Below are positions 7,777-15,260 of a DNA stretch of 60,638 nucleotides, piece after piece. Source of the stretch: a virus; the IMG/VR virus record IMGVR_UViG_3300006641_000002, positions 1 through 60,638 of that record. One strand, written 5' to 3'. The translations under genes and the position numbers were made by a program. A model generated the notes under the pieces. That model was given only the letters and a program-made list of their open reading frames with translations. It was not told the DNA's origin and made no database searches. How positions within the stretch are numbered: the first letter of the stretch is position 1; every line of letters starts with the position of its first letter.

Positions 7777-8153
7777 TGTTCGGACCTCCACCATCGCGTG
7801 AACGCATGCCGGATGCGCGATGGTTTCCACGCGGCGGCGATTCGTTGTTCGTACCGTTCGGCGTCGATGATTCGCAATCGGCCAAGATCGTAAGCGTCGA
7901 ACGTGTTCCAGCGTCGAAGCGTCGCGATGATGTCGCCGTCGCCAGCGAACGATTCCAGCGGCACCCATGCGGTTTGCCGATAGGCGCCCCACACGCCGGC
8001 GGTGACAACCGTGCAGAAACTTGGGTAGCACTCGCCGTGCAACACAACAACGCCCTGCGCGGCACGCTTGCCAAAAGCGTAGTCCCCAACGCTCCACGCG
8101 ACGCGCGCGGTGTTGGGCGACGTGATGTCCTGATCGCAACCATCGCAGTTCAT
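7773..8153 (-). CDS. Hypothetical protein with an N-terminal CxxC
   Basis: 126 residues beginning MNCDGCDQDI, so a CxxC pair occurs at residues 3-6; two further cysteines at about 43 and 48 could complete a metal site. No known family recognised. Overlaps the small upstream gene and the downstream gene by four bases each, placing it in the regulator-to-integrase operon. Confidence 0.65.
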   Translation of the reverse strand: MNCDGCDQDITSPNTARVAWSVGDYAFGKRAAQGVVVLHGECYPSFCTVVTAGVWGAYRQTAWVPLESFAGDGDIIATLRRWNTFDAYDLGRLRIIDAERYEQRIAAAWKPSRIRHAFTRWWRSEQ

Positions 8154-8287
8154 AGTCTCAACCTCTTTTCCATCTCGGCGCGGACGCGCTTTTTACGCCG
8201 CGCATTGACCATCCAATTTTCCAATCGCATGAGCACACCAACGACCATTTCCGCCGCCGCGCGCACAAACCATCCGTCAGCGCTCAC
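8150..8287 (-). CDS. Very small basic hypothetical protein
   Basis: 45 residues from GTG at 8287, which sits inside the last codons of the Cro-like gene, ending TGA at 8150-8152 across the next ATG. Sequence is helical then strongly basic (ARRKKRVRAEMEKRLR). Perfect gene-end overlaps on both sides support a real gene that fills an otherwise empty 123-base gap. Confidence 0.5.
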   Translation of the reverse strand: MSADGWFVRAAAEMVVGVLMRLENWMVNARRKKRVRAEMEKRLRL

Positions 8288-8549
8288 GCGACGGGCTCGC
8301 ATCGGTTACCCACGCATCGATCGGAATCCGGTACAGATCCCGCAAAATGACTGCAAAGTGCACGCTCGGGATGGTTTGGTCGCAAGCCCATCGCCAAACG
8401 GTCGACCGTGCGACGTTGATTTCCTCGGCCAAATGCGTCAAGCCAAGCTCGTCCAGTTTGGCTCTCAACATACGAGCGCCAACGCTTGTAGGATCCTTAG
8501 GGTGTTGCACGCGCGCCAGGGTGTTGCGCACCAGCAAATAAGTCAACAT
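8277..8549 (-). CDS. Cro/XRE-type helix-turn-helix regulator
   Basis: 90 residues; the helix-turn-helix lies about residues 36-58 (LTHLAEEINVARSTVWRWA). The start is uncertain. ATG 8549 gives 90 residues, but ATG 8471 would give a 64-residue Cro-sized protein and would leave the tandem repeats at 8499-8527 noncoding. It is transcribed toward the integrase and replication genes and faces another XRE gene only 23 bp away, the arrangement of a lysis-lysogeny switch. Which of the two is the lysogenic repressor cannot be decided here. Confidence 0.75.
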   Translation of the reverse strand: MLTYLLVRNTLARVQHPKDPTSVGARMLRAKLDELGLTHLAEEINVARSTVWRWACDQTIPSVHFAVILRDLYRIPIDAWVTDASPSRER

Positions 8550-8555
8550 GCAATT
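8499..8555. promoter_or_regulatory. Putative switch operator/promoter between divergent regulators
   Basis: AGGGTGTTGC is repeated directly at 8499-8508 and 8518-8527, 19 bp apart (about two helical turns). The plus-strand regulator begins 46 bp downstream with a strong AGGAAGG ribosome-binding site (8561-8567). With only 23 bp between the two reading frames, at least one promoter must lie here. The repeats are candidate operator half-sites. Confidence 0.4.
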
Positions 8556-8572
8556 TTCTTAGGAAGGCCACA

Positions 8573-9082
8573 ATGGGGGAAAAGGCCGTGAAAACCATCA
8601 ACGAACGAGCCGCGTGGGCGTTGCGCTCCTGCGATCTGTCGGCTCGCGAGATAGCTAGGCGCATCGGAACCGACGCATCATGGGTGTCGCGCCTCACTGC
8701 GGGAGAGACCGGTGCCCCTGACCCTGTTTTTCTAGCGCGGTTTGCCAAGGAAACCGGCGTGAGCTTGATGTGGGTGATTCTTGGCGAAGGTTTGCCGAAG
8801 GCCACCGAGTCCGCGGAAATGGGACCGTTTGACGTAGGCGCCGCCGCCGCCATGCTTGACGGCGCAACGGTGGAGGACGTGGACAACGCTCGTGCCAATA
8901 TGGGCAACAAGGTTGGAATCACCTGGCAACAAGCACGCGACGAAGTGACCTATCACCGCATCGCGCGTGAGCATGGCGTTACCGATGTGCCGTTTGACGA
9001 ATCGGTCATCGATGCGGTTAAAACTTTGACCTCGCACCTACAACGCGCTGGCCTTGCCGACCCAAAGAAACGCCGCCGCTAG
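8573..9082 (+). CDS. XRE-family transcriptional regulator, candidate repressor
   Basis: 169 residues. The helix-turn-helix spans about 22-45 (LSAREIARRIGTDASWVSRL) and is followed by a FAKETGVSLMWVILGEG segment typical of phage repressors. The C-terminal half is helical and ends in a basic tail; no LexA-like Ser/Lys self-cleavage domain is evident. SD AGGAAGG supports the ATG. Divergent from the Cro-like gene, it probably governs both the minus operon and the plus-strand replication operon. Confidence 0.75.
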   Translation: MGEKAVKTINERAAWALRSCDLSAREIARRIGTDASWVSRLTAGETGAPDPVFLARFAKETGVSLMWVILGEGLPKATESAEMGPFDVGAAAAMLDGATVEDVDNARANMGNKVGITWQQARDEVTYHRIAREHGVTDVPFDESVIDAVKTLTSHLQRAGLADPKKRRR

Positions 9083-9273
9083 TCTGTTGGCGACTGATTG
9101 CGCGCGTGCCTCCACGCAACCATGACAAGCTCGCGCAACGCGCGAACACGAATGTCCTCTGTTTTGACGTGCACGATTTCCGTCATAAACCGCGCACAGG
9201 CGCGCGCTATCACGGCCCAGTCGTTGGAAGAAACACCGTCTCGTGCGCGGATTTTCGACGTCGATTTCCACAT
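9079..9273 (-). CDS. Small hypothetical protein, convergent with the regulator
   Basis: 64 residues, helical, unknown. A GGGGGA sequence precedes the ATG. It converges on the regulator gene with a four-base overlap. Its promoter would lie in the 9274-9473 region, back to back with the plus-strand operon. Coding status is moderate: composition looks protein-like, but there is no family match. Confidence 0.42.
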   Translation of the reverse strand: MWKSTSKIRARDGVSSNDWAVIARACARFMTEIVHVKTEDIRVRALRELVMVAWRHARNQSPTD

Positions 9274-9313
9274 TCAATTTTCCCCCGTCGTTGTTAGGCG
9301 GTTGCATTTATCC

Positions 9314-9409
9314 ATCGTCACCAGTGACGATTGTCTCAGTTTTTCCGCTGTTTATGCGCACTTTCGCTCTTGCGTGTTGACTACGTTGTTGATTCGCAAC
9401 AGATTGCGA
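9314..9409. promoter_or_regulatory. Putative operator dyads and promoter of the plus-strand early operon
   Basis: A perfect dyad ATCGTCAC-CA-GTGACGAT lies at 9314-9331. Downstream, TTGACT (9377-9382) with a 17-bp spacer leads to CAGATT (9400-9405), a weak -10. A second dyad TCGCAA-CAGA-TTGCGA (9394-9409) overlaps that -10. The region precedes the replication/recombination operon beginning at 9474 and fits a repressor-controlled early promoter. Confidence 0.4.
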
Positions 9410-9473
9410 TTCGTCTGACGTACATACATCGGCCATTTGAGGCGATGGTTGCGAGGATGATGGGAGCAGCGCG

Positions 9474-10079
9474 GTGGATTGCGACGATTGCGAGGGGACG
9501 GGGTTTCTCACCGGTGAACACGGTTGGGTCAACGAACCATGCCGAGGCGTCGGCAAACCAGGCGACTGTCATCCGCGCGAGACACGAAAACCGTGCGAGC
9601 GGTGCCAAGGCTCAGGGCGCGTTAGTCGATTGCAGTCGCTTGTTGATGAGCTGCAATCCTCCCCCGATGTTGTGATGGCGCATCGTTTTCTGGCGTCGTT
9701 GTATGCCGCCGGCCTTGCGTTGGACGAAGGGGTGCTGAACGAGCTCGCGCTTCGCAATCTCGACGCGCTTGTGATCTTTGCGTCGTGCGAGGCAAACGCG
9801 CGCGTAGCTTTCAAGATTTGCGAATGCCGTCAAATAGTCGCGAACGCGTACCGCGTGGCTGTGGCCTCCCTGCTTGATGATCGCGCCCCGCCGCTACGTT
9901 CTCTCCTCCGTGAGCTCGATACCCAATGGGCTCACCTGAGCCTCAGCGCCGACGCCGCCGCCGACGAATACCGGCGAGCCATGACGGCACTTGACGGTGC
10001 CCAGATGGATCTCGCTGCCCACGCGGCGCATGCACGCTTTGCAAACATGGCCGTCTACGACGGATTTCAGGAGGCATGA
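9474..10079 (+). CDS. DnaJ-type zinc-finger (CxxCxGxG) protein
   Basis: 201 residues from GTG, preceded by GGGAG. Two CxxCxGxG motifs (CDDCEGTG at 3-10 and CERCQGSG at about 42-49) make one DnaJ-like zinc site. The rest is a helical region of unknown function. It heads the plus-strand operon and overlaps the next gene by four bases. The zinc module alone does not imply chaperone activity; nucleic-acid or protein binding is possible. Confidence 0.7.
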   Translation: MDCDDCEGTGFLTGEHGWVNEPCRGVGKPGDCHPRETRKPCERCQGSGRVSRLQSLVDELQSSPDVVMAHRFLASLYAAGLALDEGVLNELALRNLDALVIFASCEANARVAFKICECRQIVANAYRVAVASLLDDRAPPLRSLLRELDTQWAHLSLSADAAADEYRRAMTALDGAQMDLAAHAAHARFANMAVYDGFQEA

Positions 10080-10990
10080 TGTTTACCAAGGCAACCAAGA
10101 AGGAATCGAAGCTACGCCTCTCCCTCGTCGGCCCATCCGGCAGTGGCAAGACATACACAGCCCTTCGCATCGCTCATCGCCTGGCCCAAGGCAACAAAGT
10201 GGCCGTGCTCGATTCGGAGCGAGGAAGCGCCAGCAAGTACGCCGACAAGTTTCCTTTCGATGTTTGCGAGCCGGAGGATTTCAGCCCGCAAACCTACGTG
10301 AAAATCCTCAAAGCCGCAGAGGCCGCCGGCTACTCGGTGCTTGTCATCGATAGCCTTTCTCACGAGTGGATGGGGCGCGGCGGCGCCCTCGAGATGGTGG
10401 ACAAAATTTCCGCTTCGTCGCGAGCCGGCAACTCTTACACCGCATGGCGAAGCGTCACGCCCGCGCACAACGCGCTGATCGACGCCATCGTTAGTTGCAA
10501 GATGCACGTGATTGCCACGTTGCGCGCCAAGCAGGAGTATGTGCTTGAAGAAGATGAACGTGGGAAAAAGACGCCGCGAAAGATTGGCATGGGTGCCGTC
10601 CAGCGTGACGGCGTGGAGTACGAATTTGACGTCGTTGCCGAACTTGACCCCACCAATCGCTTTGTGGTCACCAAGACCCGATGCAGCGCGCTTCAAGGTT
10701 ACGTCGCTACGCCGTGCACCGAAGACTTTGCTGACACGCTTCTCGGCTGGCTTGACGGCGAGAAGGTCGACGATGTGCCAAAGGTTGCGGCCCATCTATC
10801 TGATGAAGCTGTGTCCGTCGCCGACGAACTTCTGGGGCGAATTTATGCCGAGGATGCGAACCTTGCCGAACTTCGCAAGGTCATCAAGGACGCAATCGAC
10901 TCCGGCACCGTGAGCGACGACGATCGCAAGAGACTGCAATTTGCCTACTCAGAGCGCGCCAAAGCGACGCGAAAGGACGCGCATGCGTAG
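10076..10990 (+). CDS. P-loop ATPase, Sak4/AAA_24-like recombination protein
   Basis: 304 residues. Walker A GPSGSGKT (about 19-26), a VAVLDSERGS strand, and Walker B-like VLVIDSLSHEW (about 90-100). This is the pattern of phage nucleotide-binding proteins that include the RecA-like single-strand annealing ATPase Sak4. It lies beside a PD-(D/E)XK nuclease and an SSB-like gene, a typical phage recombination cassette. A helicase-loader or other AAA role cannot be excluded. Confidence 0.7.
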   Translation: MMFTKATKKESKLRLSLVGPSGSGKTYTALRIAHRLAQGNKVAVLDSERGSASKYADKFPFDVCEPEDFSPQTYVKILKAAEAAGYSVLVIDSLSHEWMGRGGALEMVDKISASSRAGNSYTAWRSVTPAHNALIDAIVSCKMHVIATLRAKQEYVLEEDERGKKTPRKIGMGAVQRDGVEYEFDVVAELDPTNRFVVTKTRCSALQGYVATPCTEDFADTLLGWLDGEKVDDVPKVAAHLSDEAVSVADELLGRIYAEDANLAELRKVIKDAIDSGTVSDDDRKRLQFAYSERAKATRKDAHA

Positions 10991-12122
10991 GCCCATCATC
11001 ACGGCGTCAGCGCTTGAGCGCGTTCTCCATTGCCCAGCAAGCGCGGTACTGCCGACCGTTAGCACCACATCAAAAGCCGCTGAACGTGGCTCCGTGGTCC
11101 ACGAGTATTTGGCTCGTGTGATTGGCGGGTCGACGGCTGATGACGCTTTGGTGCTCGTGCCAGAGGAGCACCGTGCGCGATGCAGCCGCATTCCGCTTTC
11201 GCGGCTGTTGACGAAGCTAAACCACGCCAAGGCAGAGCCGGCGTACGCGCTACACGCGCCGACGGGTAAAGCCTCGCGCCTCGGCTACAACATCGGGCGC
11301 AACTACGACGTTGATGATGCGCACGTTGCTGGTTCGACAGATGTCGAAGCCGTCGATGACAGGTACGAAGCCTATGGGCGCCCAATCGTCATTGACTGGA
11401 AGACGGGGCAAGACGTGACGCCCGCGCGCGATAACGCGCAAATCAAATTCGCCGCTGCATGCGCTATGCAAATGCACGATGAGTATGAAGTCGAGGGGCG
11501 TATCGTCTACCTGTTTGACGATGGGGGCATCCGCGTCGATTCGGCCGTGTTCACGGCGCTAGAACTCGACGCATTCGTCGACGACGTGCACACGGCACAC
11601 GCGCAAACGCTTGCAGCGCGCGAACTACTTGCATCCGGCTCCGTGCCGAACGTCAAGATGGGCGACCATTGCCGCTATTGCCCCGCCATGGCGTCGTGCC
11701 CGGCGCACGTTGGGCTTGCTCGTCAGCTTACGGGCACCATCGATGACCTAAAGGCCAAGGTTGCCACGTTGACGCCTCACGAGGCCGGTGACGTGTACAC
11801 GCGCCTGAAAGTCATCAAGCGTCACGTCGAGGTGATTGACGACGGCCTAAAGGCACTTGCGCGCCAAGCTCCCATTCCGTTGCCTCAAGGCAAAGAGTTA
11901 CGGCAATTTACATCCGAACGCCGCAAAGTGGACGTGGATGCGCTGGCAAGCATTGCCGCCGAACGTGGCGCCACTGACGAGGAACTGGCCACCGCCAAAG
12001 TGTTTGACGCTGACCGCGTCGCAGAGCTTGCACGCCGCCTCGGAGCAACCGAGGACGAAGTCAACGCGTGCACTGACGTCATCACGGTGATGACTATTCG
12101 AGAGACAAAAGTGAAGCGATAA
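10983..12122 (+). CDS. PD-(D/E)XK nuclease, RecB/Cas4-like
   Basis: 379 residues from ATG 10983, which overlaps the upstream stop; a longer frame to 10941 is a less likely start. An N-terminal ITASALERVLHCPAS segment carries one cysteine. The nuclease core has RGSVVHEYL, an aspartate near 'GSTDVEAVDD', then VIDWKTG (D-x-K signature). The cysteine cluster CRYCPAMASC supplies the other ligands expected of an Fe-S nuclease. It probably resects DNA ends for the neighbouring annealing ATPase. Confidence 0.75.
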   Translation: MRRPIITASALERVLHCPASAVLPTVSTTSKAAERGSVVHEYLARVIGGSTADDALVLVPEEHRARCSRIPLSRLLTKLNHAKAEPAYALHAPTGKASRLGYNIGRNYDVDDAHVAGSTDVEAVDDRYEAYGRPIVIDWKTGQDVTPARDNAQIKFAAACAMQMHDEYEVEGRIVYLFDDGGIRVDSAVFTALELDAFVDDVHTAHAQTLAARELLASGSVPNVKMGDHCRYCPAMASCPAHVGLARQLTGTIDDLKAKVATLTPHEAGDVYTRLKVIKRHVEVIDDGLKALARQAPIPLPQGKELRQFTSERRKVDVDALASIAAERGATDEELATAKVFDADRVAELARRLGATEDEVNACTDVITVMTIRETKVKR

Positions 12123-12144
12123 AACAATGTAGGAGGGTAAAGCC

Positions 12145-12684
12145 ATGAATGGCTGGAATGAGATGATGACAATGCTGTCGACGTCGACAAAACCTTCAAA
12201 GAAGGAAGGTGGTCTGTATCTAAGGTTGGAAAAGGATGGAGACCGTGCAGACGTTGCATTTGTGGGAAACGATGTGAAGGCTGCATACGTGGTTTATGAA
12301 GAAAACAAATTTGTACCTTTTGTTGAAGGCAAGCACGCCGATAAAGACAAGCGCTTTAGGGTATACGCAAACGTCTATTCGTTTGAGGCTGGCGAAACCA
12401 AGCTGTTTGGAGCATCCCTACAGTTTGCGGAAGAGCTAAAAAGGGCAAACGATGCAGGTAATTTGTGGGGAGGCCTTTGGCGCTTGCAGCGACGTGGCGA
12501 AGGGCCACGAACGATCTACACGTTGGAACACCTCAGAAGCCTAACGCCAACGGAAGGGGCTAAAGCTCAAAGTGCTTCCATTTTTGATCTCAATAGTGCC
12601 GTTGTTCAAAAGTATGAGCGGGTAAAGCCAACTGCCAAGCGTCAAGATACTTATGAAAATGACATCGGCGACATTCCATTTTGA
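12145..12684 (+). CDS. Probable single-stranded-DNA-binding protein with SSB-type tip
   Basis: 179 residues. The N-terminal part (20-125) is beta-rich and could be an OB fold. The C-terminus ends in NDIGDIPF, matching the acidic D-D-I-P-F tip by which bacterial SSB recruits partners. The GGAGGG ribosome site precedes ATG. The gene is visibly richer in A and T codons than its neighbours, suggesting separate origin. Its place between nuclease and clamp genes fits a replication SSB; the fold itself is inferred. Confidence 0.55.
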   Translation: MNGWNEMMTMLSTSTKPSKKEGGLYLRLEKDGDRADVAFVGNDVKAAYVVYEENKFVPFVEGKHADKDKRFRVYANVYSFEAGETKLFGASLQFAEELKRANDAGNLWGGLWRLQRRGEGPRTIYTLEHLRSLTPTEGAKAQSASIFDLNSAVVQKYERVKPTAKRQDTYENDIGDIPF

Positions 12685-12686
12685 CC

Positions 12687-13796
12687 ATGAAGTTCGTTAT
12701 TTCAAAAAAAGAACTGGTCGAGTCGCTCAATCGCATGAACGGCGTGGCTGAGCCCAAGGCTCATCACGCTCCTTTTCGCATGGTCGTCTTTGCCGTTGAT
12801 GGGCCGTCTACGGTTCGTGTCGGTGCAGAAAACGGCGTGGTGTCTCTCGCGTGCACCCTCACCGCTGACGTTGCCGACAAGGGCGCGATTGCCTTGCCAT
12901 GCAAGGACGTCCTTGACCGCGTGAAGGCCATGCCCGATGGGATGGTGTCTATCGAAACCAAAGACACAAGCGTCATCCTACGCAGCGTCGCAAGCAGCCG
13001 TCGCTACACGCTTGCCGGCATGTCAGCCGACGATGCACCACGTGGGCAAGTTGACGACGAACTTCCGTGGCACGCGCTCACGGCTTCCACATGGCGCACG
13101 CTGACGCGCCGAACCCGCTACGCCATGTCAGACGACGATACGCGCGCACACCTGCATGCCACGCTCCTCGAGTGGCAAGGCTCGCGGATTCGCTTCGTTG
13201 CGACCGACGGCCATCGTTTATCGATTTCCGACGCGGACACGGGGGACGCACAAGGGTCGTTCGCCACCTTGCTCCCGAAGGTCGCGGTTGATCGCATGCA
13301 TGCCATCGTTAGCGCGCTTGGAAGCGACGACGCGGTGCAGGTAGCAAGCACATCGCAGACGTTTTTGGCGAAGGTAGGAAACTACACGCTCACAAGCCGA
13401 ATCACCGACGGAAAGTTTCCACCTTACGAGCAGGTCGTACCCAAACCATCGGAGGCGTTGACGGTGCCGCGCACGATGCTTCTAGATGCCGTTCGTGCCG
13501 TGCTCGTCGCGGCGCACGAAAAGACAAAAGGCATCAGGCTCATCGTCGAAAACAACCTAGTACACGTCGCATCGCAAACGCCCGAAGGAGACGGCGCCGA
13601 TGACGTGACGTGCGACTACGACGGCGAAAAGGCAACGATCGGCCTTTCGGGTGAGTATCTGAGCGACTGCCTTGAGTCACTTGATGATGACGTTGTTCGC
13701 CTTGGCTTTATGGCGTCAAATCCACTTTCGCCAGTCTTGGTGTCACCCAACGAAGGCGCATCTTTTCAATTCGTCATAATGCCGATGCGCATCTGA
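12687..13796 (+). CDS. dnaN: DNA polymerase III beta subunit (sliding clamp)
   Basis: 369 residues from ATG 12687 (an in-frame TTG lies six bases earlier, overlapping the previous stop). Three clamp domains are recognisable: the FVATDGHRLS motif in domain II, FPPYEQVVP at the domain II/III join, and the C-terminal VIMPMRI close to the universal end of DnaN. It would encircle DNA and tether host polymerase III at the phage fork. A bacterial-type clamp is uncommon in phages of this size. Confidence 0.93.
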   Translation: MKFVISKKELVESLNRMNGVAEPKAHHAPFRMVVFAVDGPSTVRVGAENGVVSLACTLTADVADKGAIALPCKDVLDRVKAMPDGMVSIETKDTSVILRSVASSRRYTLAGMSADDAPRGQVDDELPWHALTASTWRTLTRRTRYAMSDDDTRAHLHATLLEWQGSRIRFVATDGHRLSISDADTGDAQGSFATLLPKVAVDRMHAIVSALGSDDAVQVASTSQTFLAKVGNYTLTSRITDGKFPPYEQVVPKPSEALTVPRTMLLDAVRAVLVAAHEKTKGIRLIVENNLVHVASQTPEGDGADDVTCDYDGEKATIGLSGEYLSDCLESLDDDVVRLGFMASNPLSPVLVSPNEGASFQFVIMPMRI

Positions 13797-13827
13797 CCGC
13801 TTGGAGAACTTCACGCTGGAACATGGG

Positions 13828-13862
13828 CGATGAGCGATGCTTATCGCCTTTGTATTTTGCGG
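13828..13862 (+). terminator. Possible weak terminator after the clamp gene
   Basis: GGCGAT pairs with ATCGCC around an 11-nt loop and is followed by a T-rich stretch (TTTGTATTTT). The stem is short. It may give partial termination before the sigma-like gene. Confidence 0.3.
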
Positions 13863-13919
13863 CTTGAGATGTCGCTTTCATTGCCAATTTGACGATCGAA
13901 AAAAGTAAAGTGGCCCGTC

Positions 13920-14354
13920 GTGGCGCGAACGCGGAACGTAACTCATCCCATCTACGCCGACCTGCCGGCGCACACTCGGAGAGGCAAGACAATCTCCCGA
14001 CGCGACATGGAACGCGCCAGGGCGCTGCCGTCGCCCTACCCCGACGTGGAAAGGCCGGTGACGCGCGCAGATTGCGAGTACGGGCCTCGGCCTTGCCCGT
14101 GGGTGTCGTGCCGTCACCACCTTTATTTAGACGTGACCTTGAGCGGCGGTTTGCACATCAACCATTACGGGCTCGACGTTGACGAGGTCCCAGCAACGTG
14201 CGCACTTGACCTTACGAAGCGCGAAGGAATGACCATCGACGAGGTGGGTGATGTCATGGGCATCACGAGGGAGCGTGCGAGGCAAATCGAACACCAAGGC
14301 ATTCGCAAGATTAGGCATCTACCGTTGCTTCGTGGCATCGCAAAAGCCGGCTAG
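13920..14354 (+). CDS. Sigma-region-4-like DNA-binding protein
   Basis: 144 residues from GTG. The C-terminal 45 residues read as a sigma-70 region 4.2 helix-turn-helix (MTIDEVGDVMGITRERARQI). Upstream, a conserved block with RPCPWVSCRHHLYLDV and CALDL recalls a family of small DNA-binding proteins I associate with Myxococcota genomes. As the last gene of the early plus operon it is a candidate activator of the minus-strand late operon; that role is inference. Confidence 0.7.
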   Translation: MARTRNVTHPIYADLPAHTRRGKTISRRDMERARALPSPYPDVERPVTRADCEYGPRPCPWVSCRHHLYLDVTLSGGLHINHYGLDVDEVPATCALDLTKREGMTIDEVGDVMGITRERARQIEHQGIRKIRHLPLLRGIAKAG

Positions 14355-14536
14355 TGGCGTTTTCGTTCCCGTTTGTCGATGCGTATGCGGGCGGCAATCA
14401 ACGCCGCCTCAAGTTCCAGGTATCGGGGGTCGGTCGGTTCCCATCCCAAGGCGTCGAGAGCGTGAAACGCACGTACAAGGTCTGATCGGCTCATGCTTGC
14501 TAATCGGGCAATCGTGGCAAGTGTTGCTAGATTCAT
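14351..14536 (-). CDS. Small hypothetical protein beyond the late terminator
   Basis: 61 residues, helical with a strongly basic end (IRIDKRERKRH). It starts just after the late-operon terminator and converges on the sigma-like gene with a four-base overlap. Nothing about its function is visible. Confidence 0.4.
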   Translation of the reverse strand: MNLATLATIARLASMSRSDLVRAFHALDALGWEPTDPRYLELEAALIAARIRIDKRERKRH

Positions 14537-14547
14537 GGCGACAAAAT

Positions 14548-14581
14548 GAAAAAAACGGCCGGGCGTGAGCCCGACCGTCTT
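14548..14581 (-). terminator. Strong rho-independent terminator of the late operon
   Basis: On the minus strand ACGGTCGGGC pairs with GCCCGGCCGT (one T-G pair) around a TCAC loop and is followed by seven T. It lies about 35 bases after the stop of the last lysis gene and closes a 34-kb run of co-oriented genes that starts at the small terminase. Confidence 0.85.
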
Positions 14582-14616
14582 CCGATTCGAACGCAGGAGC
14601 AGTTCCAAAAGGAACC

Positions 14617-15147
14617 CTACTGCATTTCGGTATTTGGCGCGTCTAAAACGGGATAGCGCCGCAGCCACTTCGTCACTTTTTCGAGGCGCCGCCGACTCTC
14701 TCCGACGGCCCTGTCGCAGCGCCCCGACACGTACGCGGCAAGGCGTTCGGGGGCCGGTGCCTTGCGACACTGCACCATGCTTGCCCTAACGCGTTCTAGC
14801 GCCACGCGCGCCGCTTCTTGGCGGTCGGTGCACACCGATTGGTTTGCCCGTTGGAGCTGGAAAAGGCTCACCGACTTGCCCCCGTCGCCGGTGACTTCAC
14901 AGCGGTCCACATCGCCCCGGAGCATGCTTTCGCTCGCCGCAACCGAGGCTAGGACAATGGCGGTTTTCGCTCGCCCGTCGCGGCCACTGTAAAGCGGCTC
15001 CACGCTGGGGTCGCTTGCCACCATCGCGATGTCTTCGGCAATGCTGCCATACCGATCTAGCGTAACGGATACGGGTTCGACGGTTGCGTGATGCGATGGC
15101 GGCACGGCGGAAAGCAGAAAAGCTAAAACGTAATCAATCAAGTCCAT
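14617..15147 (-). CDS. Lytic transglycosylase-like protein, lysis cassette
   Basis: 176 residues from ATG 15147, preceded by GGAG; upstream in-frame codons are less likely. The N-terminus is hydrophobic (LIDYVLAFLLSAVPP), a possible export signal. The core ASVAASESML with a glutamate and the later FQLQ segment resemble the catalytic part of SLT-type lysozyme folds. Four cysteines suggest disulfides in the periplasm. It is the last gene before the terminator, next to the endolysin. Confidence 0.6.
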   Translation of the reverse strand: MDLIDYVLAFLLSAVPPSHHATVEPVSVTLDRYGSIAEDIAMVASDPSVEPLYSGRDGRAKTAIVLASVAASESMLRGDVDRCEVTGDGGKSVSLFQLQRANQSVCTDRQEAARVALERVRASMVQCRKAPAPERLAAYVSGRCDRAVGESRRRLEKVTKWLRRYPVLDAPNTEMQ

Positions 15148-15189
15148 AGGGTCTCCGTGCGTGAGCACGAAGCGTGAACGCAGCGGTGG

Positions 15190-15216
15190 CAAATCAAACG
15201 TTTGAGATTTGATTTG
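15190..15216. repeat. Inverted repeat between lysis genes
   Basis: CAAATCAAA and TTTGATTTG form a perfect 9-bp inverted repeat with a 9-nt loop in the 113-base gap between endolysin and transglycosylase genes. No T-run follows, so it is more likely an mRNA structure or processing site than a terminator. Confidence 0.4.
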
Positions 15217-15260
15217 TCATGCTGAATGCACGCGGCACACTCACGCGCTAAGGCCCGTTT

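Noticed and set aside
6189-8591. 800-residue plus-strand ORF
   Set aside because: Runs antisense through integrase and small genes that have clear motifs and gene overlaps; no recognisable domain.
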